The notes beneath the pieces are model-generated. The model had not been told where the DNA came from and made no database searches. It saw nothing but the letters and a program-made list of their open reading frames with translations. From positions 13,819 through 77,818 of the forward strand of contig NZ_JAOQJY010000018.1 in assembly GCF_025567525.1 (NCBI RefSeq): a stretch of DNA of 64,000 nt, read 5' to 3'. Numbering within the stretch: the first letter of the stretch is position 1; each line of letters starts with the position of its first letter. The translations under genes and the position numbers were made by a program. This DNA comes from Gallintestinimicrobium propionicum (GTDB lineage: Bacteria > Bacillota > Clostridia > Lachnospirales > Lachnospiraceae). This document shows positions 7,205 to 15,110 of the stretch, piece after piece.

Positions 7205-9877
7205 TCATCCGTTCAGCTTTTTCCGGCGGATGCAGCGTTCTTCACGGTTTGCAAGCGCTTTGATTTTTCCTTCCAATAAGATGGCGCGTCCTTTTTCGTT
7301 TCTTGTATACACAACATCATAGGCTCCGATATACGGCTTCATACATTTAGCGAAAAGCTGCGCGTCCTCCTTGCGCTTGGAAAAACATTCCGGGACGACG
7401 TAAAATCCGTTCAGCCCGCGGAAGCGTTTGGGACTTACCAGAAGGTAGCGCTGGTTATCGACCGCATCGAAAAAATCGTTGACACACTGCGCGAATAAGG
7501 CCTTATCACGTCCGCTTCCTCCAGAAAGAAAAATAACATGATGATCAGAACCAGAAGTACCAGATACGACTTTGCAGTGCGGCTCTTCTAAAAGGTTTTG
7601 TGTCTCCAATGCTTTTAAAATGCCATTTCCGAATGCTTTGAGGCGGCGCAGCGGGCTTCCGAGCATGAAAAGCTTTGGAAAGGCTGCGATCAGGACGCCG
7701 CCTGTATACAGAGCCATAAAAAATCCGATGACGCCGGAGACTGCGGAACGCGAAGCAAAACCGGTTCCCAGAGCGAAAATCAGACCGATCAAAAGCAGGG
7801 CAGAGGTCAGAAGCAGCGCCCGGAGCGCATCCCAGAACAGGACAGAGGTCACATATTTATCCGGAATTTCATTGGTATTGACAACTTCCATTTTGTCGTA
7901 CACGGCGAGAGAACGCATCCAGCGGTCTTTTAGCTCGCTGCGCTTTTGGGAAAGGGCGAGCATTTTCCGGTTCATGGAAGCTGAATTGCTTTTGGTAAAA
8001 GGAGGGCGGATGATGGAAAGGCGGTCGATGCCGTTTTCGATGGTATCTTCCGTATAATGCAGTCCGAGAAACTGTTCCATGCGCCGACAGAGCAGCGTGT
8101 AGTCCTCGCTGATTGTGTCCTCCGGGTTTTGCTGTACTTCTTTCCGGGGCTTTAGGCAGACGAGATGCCAGATATTGCTCGTTTTGTTCGGGTCTTCTTT
8201 CCAGACGCGGATGGCGCGGCCTCGCATCTGGTTGCTGAGCATAAAGGAGCCGACAAAGCTTGCCAGAATCAGGGAATTGATGCAGGGAGAATCCCAGCCT
8301 TCCCCGAGCAGGGATTTCGTGCCGATCAGAACCTGCATTGCGCCCTGGGCAAAAATGGCAGTAACAGCTGCGGTGAGGGCGTGCGCGTCCCCCGTGGCGG
8401 TCACTTTTAAGTAGTCGTTTTCCGAAAGGCTGCCGATGGCGGAAAACGTGAGTTTGATTTTTGCGCCGGTCTGCTGCAGCAGCGCTTCTTTTGCCTCTGC
8501 CGGGATGATGACGACACTTCCACATAAAACGCCCAACCGGATTGCTTTGTGCTGCTTTTCGTTTTCCCTGCGGAGCATTTCAAAAAAGGGAAGAACGCCG
8601 AGGGACGCGATCGTCGCTTCGGGATTGCCGATGGCCTTTTCATATTCTTTTCGGATATAATCGGTCAGAATCAAAAGGCGCAGGGAGCTGCCCATCGAAT
8701 CGTACTCCGAAAATACGATATCCCGGATGCTGTTGGCTTTGCCGAGGGAATTGGTCAGCAGCTTTTCGACTGCTGCACTTTTGGTCAGGATGACTTTTTT
8801 CTTTTCGATCAGACCCTGGGATTTTAGCTGGTCGATCAGCATTTCCCGGTAAACCTTATCACATAGATAGGAATCGGTGTCATCGTATAAAAAGCCCTGC
8901 AAAAGCCGTTCCATCCACTTCGCGCTCATGGCGGGCAGCTTTTTTGTCCCGAGCAGCCGTTGCAGACGTGCAGGGAATGCTGTATTTTTGCTCTGCAGAT
9001 AAATCAAAATTGCCTCGAGATATTCCGGGTCATCGAGAAGAAGGTCATCCGAAATCTGACCGTTTAAACCTTTGTGTGTCTCAATCACAGTGAGCAGCTG
9101 GGAATCCTGCATCAGGCTTTGCAGCATCTGACTGCTGCGCTCTTCAAAATTTTGAATTTCTTTTGTTTCCGCTGTGGTCGGATAATTGAAATAGACATAA
9201 TCCTGATGCGGGCAGAGACTTCCCTCTTTTACCAGCTCCGGAATCGTGATTTCCTCATCGATATCTCCGCACATATTCATGTAGCGCGTCCACATCGCAG
9301 GCGTGGAATCATAGGGCGGGGTAGCGGTCAGGGAAATGGTTCTCAGGGAAGAAAGCTGCGATTGGAAGGCTTCGAGGGATTTCCACCATTCGCTGCGAAG
9401 ATGATGGCATTCGTCGAGGCAAAGCAGTTCGATGTTGGCATTTTTCATGGTTCGAACTAAGTCAAAGTCAGAATAATCGACTTCTTCGCTGTCGGTCGGG
9501 GCGGTATCCTCGCCGGGCGTTTCCGTGCCGCAAAAACGGGTCATTGCACTGTGAAGCGCCTGATAGGTTGCGACCGTAATGGCCTTCGGCTGCTTCAGGC
9601 TCAGGGAGACGTAATCCTCCAGCGAATATCCGTCGCATAGAAAAGCTTCCTGAATCCTGGCTGCCCACTGCTCCCGAATCGTGATGGAGGGTGCTAAAAT
9701 GAGCGTGTTTGCATTCAGGCGTTTGATCAGCTCGATGCCGAGGGTCGTTTTGCCGGAACCGGGCGCGGCGACGATGTGGATTTTGTCGTCGGACAGATAG
9801 CGGCTGACATTTTGCAGAACCCGCGCCTGGTAGCTGCGCCAGGTTCCGTGAAATTCCAAAATTCCTTCATAATTCAT
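7205..9877 (-). CDS. Superfamily II DEAD/DEAH-box helicase with C-terminal membrane hairpin
   Basis: A protein of 890 residues. Helicase motifs are complete: Walker A APGSGKTT at residues 38-45, motif II DECH at 155-158, motif III LTATPP at 183-188 and motif VI QMRGRAIR around 555-565. The long insertion between the two RecA domains (about 210-480) is family-specific. After the helicase core, residues about 675-735 contain two strongly hydrophobic segments (ALLLTSALLLIGLIFALG and GVIGFFMALYTGGVLIAAF) that look like a membrane hairpin. A soluble C-terminal domain of about 150 residues follows. A membrane-anchored SF2 helicase is unusual; the role is unknown, with nucleic-acid defence or uptake being possible. 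It is transcribed away from the HD gene; AGGAGAACC precedes the ATG. Confidence 0.8.
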   Translation of the reverse strand: MNYEGILEFHGTWRSYQARVLQNVSRYLSDDKIHIVAAPGSGKTTLGIELIKRLNANTLILAPSITIREQWAARIQEAFLCDGYSLEDYVSLSLKQPKAITVATYQALHSAMTRFCGTETPGEDTAPTDSEEVDYSDFDLVRTMKNANIELLCLDECHHLRSEWWKSLEAFQSQLSSLRTISLTATPPYDSTPAMWTRYMNMCGDIDEEITIPELVKEGSLCPHQDYVYFNYPTTAETKEIQNFEERSSQMLQSLMQDSQLLTVIETHKGLNGQISDDLLLDDPEYLEAILIYLQSKNTAFPARLQRLLGTKKLPAMSAKWMERLLQGFLYDDTDSYLCDKVYREMLIDQLKSQGLIEKKKVILTKSAAVEKLLTNSLGKANSIRDIVFSEYDSMGSSLRLLILTDYIRKEYEKAIGNPEATIASLGVLPFFEMLRRENEKQHKAIRLGVLCGSVVIIPAEAKEALLQQTGAKIKLTFSAIGSLSENDYLKVTATGDAHALTAAVTAIFAQGAMQVLIGTKSLLGEGWDSPCINSLILASFVGSFMLSNQMRGRAIRVWKEDPNKTSNIWHLVCLKPRKEVQQNPEDTISEDYTLLCRRMEQFLGLHYTEDTIENGIDRLSIIRPPFTKSNSASMNRKMLALSQKRSELKDRWMRSLAVYDKMEVVNTNEIPDKYVTSVLFWDALRALLLTSALLLIGLIFALGTGFASRSAVSGVIGFFMALYTGGVLIAAFPKLFMLGSPLRRLKAFGNGILKALETQNLLEEPHCKVVSGTSGSDHHVIFLSGGSGRDKALFAQCVNDFFDAVDNQRYLLVSPKRFRGLNGFYVVPECFSKRKEDAQLFAKCMKPYIGAYDVVYTRNEKGRAILLEGKIKALANREERCIRRKKLNG

Positions 9878-10072
9878 AAGCGGTTCTCCTTAAAGAATCA
9901 ATTCATGAAGCTTTTCCAAAAAGGCACGGTTATTTTATTCTATCTTATGGTGCGTTTATCCTTCCTGTCAACTCATTTCCCAGCTTTACGAAACCGGGAA
10001 ATGGCGCTATACTGACGGTAATACGACACACGGTCACAGTATTATGTAAACTGGAGAAAAGGTGGAAACAGT

Positions 10073-10681
10073 ATGGAACGACCACAGGCAGAATGGCTGA
10101 TTGAGTTTTTGGAAAAAGCCGGAAAGTTAAAATCGGTGCCGCGGCATTGCATTACACCGGAAGGCGTGCGGGAAACGGTCGCGGGGCATTGCTGGAGAGT
10201 TTCTCTGATGGCGTGGCTGTTGAAAGAGGAATTGCCGGATGTCGATATGGAAAAGGTAATCCATATGTGTCTGCTGCACGATCTCGGAGAAGCGGTAACG
10301 GGCGATATCCCTGCATTTGAAAAAAAGGAACAGGATCGCAGCGTGGAGCGAAAAGCCGTGGATGGACTGCTTTCGATGCTTCCGGGCAAAACCGGTGAAG
10401 AGGCGAAAGTGCTTTTTGCAGAGATGAATGCGCTTAAGACAGAGGAAGCGAAGGTTTACAAAGCGCTGGATAAGCTGGAAGCTTTGATCGCCCATAACGA
10501 AAGCGACATCAGCACCTGGCTGCCGCTGGAATATGAGCTGCAGCAGACCTATGCAGCGGAAAGCGTCAAGGGCTTTCCGATTTTGGAGGAAATTCAGAGA
10601 CTGGCAGTAGAAAAGACGCTGGAAAAAATCGCGGAAGAAAAAGCGGGGAGGAATCCGGATGATGGAAGAAGAGAAGAATAA
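10073..10681 (+). CDS. HD-domain phosphohydrolase (YfbR/HDDC2-like)
   Basis: A protein of 202 residues with the metal-binding set of HD hydrolases: H39 in AGHCWRVS, the HD pair at 69-70 (LLHDLGEA) and a later Asp in KALDKLEAL near 133. The order and spacing match the YfbR/HDDC2 subgroup, whose studied members are 5'-deoxynucleotidases. The charged C-terminal tail (AEEKAGRNPDDGRREE) lies in the stretch overlapping the next gene. GGTGGAAACAGT precedes the ATG weakly. It forms a two-gene unit with the membrane protein that starts 23 bases before its stop. Confidence 0.82.
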   Translation: MERPQAEWLIEFLEKAGKLKSVPRHCITPEGVRETVAGHCWRVSLMAWLLKEELPDVDMEKVIHMCLLHDLGEAVTGDIPAFEKKEQDRSVERKAVDGLLSMLPGKTGEEAKVLFAEMNALKTEEAKVYKALDKLEALIAHNESDISTWLPLEYELQQTYAAESVKGFPILEEIQRLAVEKTLEKIAEEKAGRNPDDGRREE

Positions 10682-11261
10682 CGTAGAGAATTCTGCAGAA
10701 CCCATAGGCGATCAGGTAGCTGATGCGCAGTCGTCAGGCGATCAGGCAGCTGATCTGCAGTCGTCAGCCGTGGTGCCGCAGCAGCCTGACAAACCGCTTT
10801 CTGGCAAAGAACTGCGGCGTCAGAAAAAAGAAGCCGCTGCAGCGCAAAAGGCTGAAGCTGCCGCACAGAAAGCACGGGAAAAAGCCGAGGCAGAAGCGCA
10901 GAAGGCACGCCAGAAGGAGGAATCGCTCGCTGCGAAGCTGCAGCGCCGCCAGGAGAAAAAAGAATACCGGCAGGGCGTCCGCCAGGAACGCGGACAGGAA
11001 ATAAGACTGCTTTGGCATATCGTGGAATTCATCATGCTTGTGACGTTTATTGTGCTTGCGATTGATCAGGTGGGATTGTACGGATTTTTGTTTGTATGGT
11101 TCTTTATCGCGCTTGCGGCGGCGTCCATCGTGCTGCTGCTTGCAGGACTGATCCGCGTGTTTCGCAAAAAACGCGCCGGAATTATGATTTTGGTATCCCT
11201 GATCGGAATCATCGGATGTATCGCGTGGTTTATTTTTCTGGTTTCGTCAAAACTGATCTGA
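10659..11261 (+). CDS. Coiled-coil membrane protein of unknown function
   Basis: A protein of 200 residues, not recognised as a known family. Residues 1-45 are acidic and include a short internal repeat (GDQVADAQSS, GDQAADLQSS). Residues 46-110 are an Ala/Lys/Glu-rich coiled coil (KAEAAAQKAREKAEAEAQKA). Residues about 118-195 hold three hydrophobic helices separated by short basic loops. The order suggests a cytoplasmic coiled coil attached to a small membrane domain. The start at 10659 has GGGGAGG 7 bases upstream and overlaps the HD gene by 23 bases, so the two are likely co-translated. A terminator follows at 11281-11311. Confidence 0.7.
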   Translation: MMEEEKNNVENSAEPIGDQVADAQSSGDQAADLQSSAVVPQQPDKPLSGKELRRQKKEAAAAQKAEAAAQKAREKAEAEAQKARQKEESLAAKLQRRQEKKEYRQGVRQERGQEIRLLWHIVEFIMLVTFIVLAIDQVGLYGFLFVWFFIALAAASIVLLLAGLIRVFRKKRAGIMILVSLIGIIGCIAWFIFLVSSKLI

Positions 11262-11280
11262 GCACGCCAGAACGAAAATT

Positions 11281-11311
11281 AGGAGAGTCGCAGGGCTCTC
11301 CTAAAATTTTA
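11281..11311 (+). terminator. Terminator of the HD/coiled-coil unit
   Basis: AGGAGAG pairs with CTCTCCT around TCGCAGGG, followed by AAAATTTTATT. The repeat element starts in the T-tract. Confidence 0.75.
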
Positions 11312-11501
11312 TTCATGACAATAGAATGCTCGCAAAGCGCGCATTCTATTGTTTCATAGGAAAATGCGTCCTATGAAATAAAAACGCTCCGCGCGGATCG
11401 CACTGCAGCGGAATGGAAGGATGCGTACTCGGCGCAAGGGTAGATGGTTGCTAAAGCAACCGCGCCTCGGCGCAAGAATGTGCCAAGGCACATTCTTTTT
11501 T
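11311..11501 (+). repeat. Dispersed hairpin repeat, A and B parts (longest copy)
   Basis: The A part at 11318-11352 is the palindrome ACAATAGAATGC / GCATTCTATTGT with inner CGC-AAA-GCG. The B part follows at once: hairpin TTTCATAGGA / TCCTATGAAA, then CGCTCCGCGCGGATCGCACTG. It ends in a terminator-like hairpin AGAATGTGCC / GGCACATTCT with T6. Confidence 0.8.
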
Positions 11502-11697
11502 AAAAAAACAGATTCAAAAAATGGCTGAACAGGGAAACGCCGGAGGAAAATTCTGCGTTTATAAGGAGTAGGAACGTACATTGCGCCGGGAAATGCAGAA
11601 TTGCGACCCCGCGTGGTTTACACGATCGGAACCCCTGCAGGCAGCATAATTGATTCAGCAAAAAAGCAGGCCGCAGTCGCGGAAGAGGAGAGGAACA

Positions 11698-12258
11698 ATG
11701 GAGGACGATAAAATCATCGCCCTTTACTGGGCACGAAAGGAAGAAGCAATTTCGGAAACGGACAGAAAATACGGCAGCTATTGCCGCAGCATTTCTTTCC
11801 GGATTTTAAACGATAAAGAGGACAGCGAGGAATGCGTCAACGATACCTGGCTGCATACCTGGAACGCGATTCCCCCCGGGAAACCGGAATTTCTGGCGGG
11901 ATTTCTGGGAAAAATAGTGAGAAACCTTTCGATCAGTAAATATCGGGCGGGGCATGCCCAAAAGCGCGGAAGCGGCGAGACGCAGGCGCTTTTGGACGAA
12001 CTGGAGGAATGTATTCCATCCGGCAAAAGTGTAGAGGACGAGATCGAGGGCAGGGAAACCGCCGCAGCGATCAATCGTTTTCTGGAAACGCTGGACGCCG
12101 AAAGCCGGAAAATATTTGTCCGGCGGTATTTCTGGGCAGAGCCGGTTAAGGAGCTGGCAGGCAATTTGAATATCAGCGAAGGCAAGGTAAAGTCGCAGCT
12201 GTTTCGGATGCGGGCGAAGCTGAAAATGCATCTGGAAAAGGAGGGGATTGCACTGTGA
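11698..12258 (+). CDS. ECF-type RNA polymerase sigma factor
   Basis: A protein of 186 residues. Region 2 spans about residues 20-85, with ECVNDTWLHTWNAIPP as the region 2.2-2.3 helix. Region 4 is at about 120-180, with a helix-turn-helix EPVKELAGNLNISEGKVKSQ followed by LFRMRAKLK. The two are joined by an acidic linker, as in extracytoplasmic-function sigma factors. The start at 11698 follows GAAGAGGAGAGG; an in-frame upstream codon at 11650 has no site. Its stop overlaps the GTG of the next gene (GTGA), so the pair is translationally coupled, and that gene is a candidate anti-sigma factor or target. Confidence 0.85.
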   Translation: MEDDKIIALYWARKEEAISETDRKYGSYCRSISFRILNDKEDSEECVNDTWLHTWNAIPPGKPEFLAGFLGKIVRNLSISKYRAGHAQKRGSGETQALLDELEECIPSGKSVEDEIEGRETAAAINRFLETLDAESRKIFVRRYFWAEPVKELAGNLNISEGKVKSQLFRMRAKLKMHLEKEGIAL

Positions 12259-13013
12259 AAAAGAATGAAAAGCTTTTCGACGCCATCGGACAGATCGATG
12301 AGCGATATATTGCGGAGGCGCTGGAACCGATGTATCAGGAAAGCGTAGGGACTTCGGATGAAAATAAAGCGGCGATGCCCCAAAAAGGAAAATTGTTTTT
12401 TTACCGACAGCGGCGCACAGTGGCGGCAGCAGCTGCTCTCGTTATCTGCATTGGCGCAGCCGGAATTGCACAGTGGCGGCTGCATTCGGAAGAACCCGGA
12501 CCGGAGATGGCGGCCTATGATATGGAAGGGCTGAGTGCGGAGGATGGAATTGCACTGCAGGCAGAAGATGCAGCGGCTGTTGCTCCGGATGCGGACGAAA
12601 ATCAGGGGGCGGCAGCCGACCAGAATGCGGTACAGGGACGTATGGCCAACAACGCAGAGACCTGTTTCGCAGAAATTTATCTTGAGGTTGCAACGGCAAA
12701 CTCCGGAAAAATTACCTGGCGGATTGTCAATGAAAGCGACACAGAAATCGTCGGCTGGGGAACAGATTATACGCTGGAACGTTTTACAGAAAACGGTTGG
12801 GAAATCGTTGAAAATTCCGACGCAGATTTAGAAACACAAAAAGAAAGCAGTCAGGCGGTCGCAGGAGAAACCAAAGAAGGAACACTGGATTTGGCTGCTG
12901 ATGGTATCCGGCTGGAGGCAGGGCAGTATCGTTTGAAAAAAGAATGCCGGATTTTTGACGACGAAAACAGCCGCCAGACCGAGCTGACCGCAGAATTTCA
13001 GGTTGAACCGTGA
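12255..13013 (+). CDS. Membrane-anchored protein with Ig-like domain, possible anti-sigma factor
   Basis: A protein of 252 residues starting at a GTG that overlaps the sigma-factor stop. Residues 1-52 are cytoplasmic and charged, and residues about 54-74 form one membrane helix (TVAAAAALVICIGAAGIAQW). An Ala/Asp/Glu-rich linker of about 60 residues follows. The last 110 residues resemble a bacterial Ig-like fold (LEVATANSGKITWRIVNESD ... AGQYRLKKECRIF). Lachnospiraceae ECF sigma genes are often followed by a single-pass protein of this layout, with the N-terminus expected to hold the sigma factor. No ZAS zinc motif is seen, so the anti-sigma role is inferred from position and topology. Confidence 0.65.
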   Translation: MKKNEKLFDAIGQIDERYIAEALEPMYQESVGTSDENKAAMPQKGKLFFYRQRRTVAAAAALVICIGAAGIAQWRLHSEEPGPEMAAYDMEGLSAEDGIALQAEDAAAVAPDADENQGAAADQNAVQGRMANNAETCFAEIYLEVATANSGKITWRIVNESDTEIVGWGTDYTLERFTENGWEIVENSDADLETQKESSQAVAGETKEGTLDLAADGIRLEAGQYRLKKECRIFDDENSRQTELTAEFQVEP

Positions 13014-13187
13014 CCTTTGGCTATAAAGATTTTATTGTGTGCCACAGGTTGTTTTCGAAACCTGTGATTCTGACATCATGATTGTCACAAAGCTGATTTT
13101 GTGGTAAACTGATAACAGTTTAGACACAGCGGTGGAGAACTCTGTGAAGCAGGCTTTAAGGCCGGGGCTTTTGACTCAGACATCATA

Positions 13188-13230
13188 ATTCATGACAATA
13201 GAATGCTCGCAGAGCGTGCATCCCATTGTT
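13188..13230 (+). repeat. Dispersed hairpin repeat, A part
   Basis: ATTCATGACAATAGAATGC starts the copy; the right arm is GCATCCCATTGT, so two positions no longer pair. It ends 31 bases before the next start codon. Confidence 0.75.
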
Positions 13231-13261
13231 TTACAGGCAGGAAAAGGAGGACAGACGGAAG

Positions 13262-13384
13262 ATGGACGGAACATTTTTTCTTTTGGCAGGCGGACTGCTG
13301 ATCATTCTTTTTGCAGTAATTGTGGCGGTTGTTTCCTCTGTGACATCGGCAGTAGCGGCGGATGTAGACGATGAGGAAGAATGA
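13262..13384 (+). CDS. Small membrane protein with acidic tail
   Basis: A frame of 40 residues: MDGTFFLLAGG, then one long hydrophobic helix (LLIILFAVIVAVVSSVTSAV) and an acidic C-terminus DVDDEEE. AGGAGG lies 12 bases upstream and a terminator follows at 13439-13479, so it has the frame of a real single-gene unit. No family is recognised. Small single-helix proteins of this kind often act as membrane-protein regulators, but nothing here identifies a partner. Confidence 0.5.
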   Translation: MDGTFFLLAGGLLIILFAVIVAVVSSVTSAVAADVDDEEE

Positions 13385-13438
13385 TTTTCCTGAGAAAAGC
13401 GGCAGAAAAGCGGCGATTCAAAATATCAGACGAAGATA

Positions 13439-13479
13439 AAAGGGCAGCAGGCGCAATAAAGAGCCTGACTGTCCTTTTT
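13439..13479 (+). terminator. Rho-independent terminator
   Basis: AAAGGGCAGCAGGC pairs with GCCTGACTGTCCTTT (bulged), followed by T5. Confidence 0.65.
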
Positions 13480-13566
13480 AAAGTTTATGCCCGGATATGT
13501 TTAAAAAGCAGAACGAATAAATTTTACGGCAAGACGAGCTTTTTATCTTTCCATTTCGATATCTAT

Positions 13567-13642
13567 ACAAATAGTTTGTAAAATCTTGACAAAATACAAA
13601 CTAACTGATTGTAAAATACTGGAAAATACAAACAGTTAGTTT
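13567..13642 (+). promoter_or_regulatory. Promoter and operator cluster of the XRE regulator
   Basis: A -35 TTGACA is at 13586-13591. Around it are three related words: the palindrome ACAAATAGTTTGT at 13567-13579, AAACTAACTG at 13598-13607, and its exact reverse complement CAGTTAGTTT at 13633-13642. The -10 is less clear (TTGTAA or TAAAAT near 13609-13617). The layout suggests autoregulation by the regulator encoded directly downstream. Confidence 0.55.
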
Positions 13643-13706
13643 CTCTTCATCTGTGCAGTCAGAAGGTATGATAAGAATATCAGACTAAATTCTGGAGGTG
13701 GACATC

Positions 13707-14021
13707 ATGGAGAAGGATGTTTATGTCAAAATTGGTGAACGGCTCCGAAAGCAACGCAGGATAATGGGCCTGACGCAGGAACAGGCAGCAGAGCTTCTTG
13801 GAGTATCAACCACCTATTATGGGGAGATTGAGCGTGGAAACCGCAAACTGACAATTCCGCGGATTCTGACCGTTTATGAAAAGATGAACCTTGAACCTAC
13901 CTATCTTCTGACCGGAGAAATCCTGACAGACAAGGTTTATGATGAAATTTTTGATGGTTGTCCCAGAGAAAAGGAGCAGGCCCTGGAGGAGGTACTTAGA
14001 AGTATTTCACGCCTGTACTGA
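13707..14021 (+). CDS. XRE-family transcriptional regulator
   Basis: A protein of 104 residues. Residues 8-65 are a Cro/C1-type helix-turn-helix: IGERLRKQRRIMGLTQEQAA, then ELLGVSTTYYGEIERGNRKL. The remaining 40 residues are a short helical tail, possibly for dimer formation. The start at 13707 is set by GGAGGTG at 13694-13700; a GTG in that site gives a longer but unlikely frame. Inverted repeats in its promoter are a likely binding site for itself. It is followed after 30 bases by an ECF sigma factor gene and may control it. Confidence 0.85.
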   Translation: MEKDVYVKIGERLRKQRRIMGLTQEQAAELLGVSTTYYGEIERGNRKLTIPRILTVYEKMNLEPTYLLTGEILTDKVYDEIFDGCPREKEQALEEVLRSISRLY

Positions 14022-14051
14022 AGACCGACTGTTTCGAGACAAAGGGGGACC

Positions 14052-14561
14052 ATGATGAGTGGGGAGAAAAATTCGTTTGATAACTTTGAAGAACTGTATA
14101 CAAACTGTTATTGGCTTGTATACCGATATGTCCGTCATATGATTGAAAAAGATCTGGCGGCAGCAGAGGATGTGACACAGGAGGTGTTTCTGGTTGCATA
14201 TCAGAAATGGCAGGAGGTGCGCAGACATCCGAATCAGAAAGGTTTTTTGCTGCTGACAGCTAAAAATAAATTGAAAAAATGGTATGAGCAGCAAGGAAAA
14301 ATACAGACAGAAGGCTCAGGGCAGGAAGAAAAAGCTGCCCGAAGGCCGGATTCCGGTCAGGAAGGATATTATGTACAGGCAGAATGGAACGCCTTTCTGG
14401 AGCAGATTTTTTCCATGCAGGAGCTTTTGATCTGGAAGTTTTATTATGAAAACGGATTTTCCTGCGCGGAGATTGGGGAAAAGATTGGAATATCGGAAAG
14501 CAACACAAAAGTCAAGCTGTTCCGAATGAGACAAAAATTAAAAAGCTGTATGGAGGAGTAA
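14052..14561 (+). CDS. ECF-type RNA polymerase sigma factor
   Basis: A protein of 169 residues with region 2 at about 10-75 (EDVTQEVFLVAYQKWQEV, then the promoter-melting helix FLLLTAKNKLKKWY). Region 4 is at about 115-165 with a clear helix-turn-helix (FSCAEIGEKIGISESNTKVK then LFRMRQKLK). AAAGGGGG precedes the first of two adjacent ATGs. The linker is short and charged. The downstream gene, 93 bases away, is the likely partner. It is unlike the sigma factor at 11698 in detail, so the two are not a recent duplication. Confidence 0.85.
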   Translation: MMSGEKNSFDNFEELYTNCYWLVYRYVRHMIEKDLAAAEDVTQEVFLVAYQKWQEVRRHPNQKGFLLLTAKNKLKKWYEQQGKIQTEGSGQEEKAARRPDSGQEGYYVQAEWNAFLEQIFSMQELLIWKFYYENGFSCAEIGEKIGISESNTKVKLFRMRQKLKSCMEE

Positions 14562-14654
14562 TCTGACAGGCAGGGGTATGAAGAATCCGGGGATGATTTT
14601 GGAAGGATAGCTGTTCGCAACGTATGACGGGCAACAAAGAAGGAGGACAGAAAC

Positions 14655-14891
14655 GTGTCTGAAAAGAAGAATTCACTGGAAGAAAAACGTATTCTGCAGA
14701 AAAAGCTGCAATGGTATACGCTGGAAGCGGAGGATGGGGAGTTTAACGCGACGGAAGTGGAGGCAATGTTGGAGCGTTTGGATGAGCTGGAATCGCTGCC
14801 GGAAAAGGAGGACGGAGCAGATTTTTCGGAGCCCAAAGAAGCTTTAAAGCGATTTTACCAAAAATATGCAGGGGAAAATGTGGAAAATTGA
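14655..14891 (+). CDS. Short acidic protein after sigma factor, possibly a truncated anti-sigma protein
   Basis: A frame of 78 residues from a GTG with AGGAGG 9 bases upstream. It is soluble, strongly acidic and helical (FNATEVEAMLERLDELESLP). Its content resembles the cytoplasmic N-terminus of clostridial anti-sigma proteins, which normally continue into a membrane helix and an outer domain. Here the frame ends at GENVEN and a terminator begins at once, so either the rest was lost or this is a stand-alone soluble partner. No family is assigned. Confidence 0.55.
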   Translation: MSEKKNSLEEKRILQKKLQWYTLEAEDGEFNATEVEAMLERLDELESLPEKEDGADFSEPKEALKRFYQKYAGENVEN

Positions 14892-14898
14892 GTAAAAA

Positions 14899-14937
14899 AA
14901 AGAGGGCGGATGTGGAAATCCGGTCTCTTTTGTTTTG
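14899..14937 (+). terminator. Terminator of the second sigma-factor unit
   Basis: AGAGGGCGGAT pairs with ATCCGGTCTCT, followed by TTTGTTTT. The -35 of the next promoter overlaps the tail. Confidence 0.65.
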
Positions 14938-14963
14938 ACAACGTATAGGCGCTATGTTAAACT
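14935..14963 (+). promoter_or_regulatory. Sigma-A-type promoter for the TPR gene and glgB
   Basis: A perfect TTGACA at 14935-14940 is separated by 17 bases from TAAACT at 14958-14963. The leader to the TTG start at 15111 is about 140 bases. Confidence 0.6.
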
Positions 14964-15110
14964 TAGGAAAGTAAAAAGTGGGGCAATATACCCGATTTTG
15001 AAAAAATATAAGACGGAAAAATGGAACGTTCGCGGAATATTTTGAAATTCTGTACCGAAGACACAGCTGCGGATACCTGACCGATAAGATAAAATCATGA
15101 GGTGAGTACC

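Larger units (their letters stand above)
11262..11697. other. Gene-free interval with terminator and full-length repeat
   Basis: The interval holds the terminator at 11281-11311 and the longest copy of the dispersed repeat at 11311-11501. The remaining 190 bases before the sigma factor show no coding frame and no clear promoter. Confidence 0.6.
13385..13706. other. Intergenic interval with terminator and operator region
   Basis: No gene is seen. It contains the terminator at 13439-13479 and the repeated operator and promoter of the XRE gene at 13567-13642. Confidence 0.6.
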
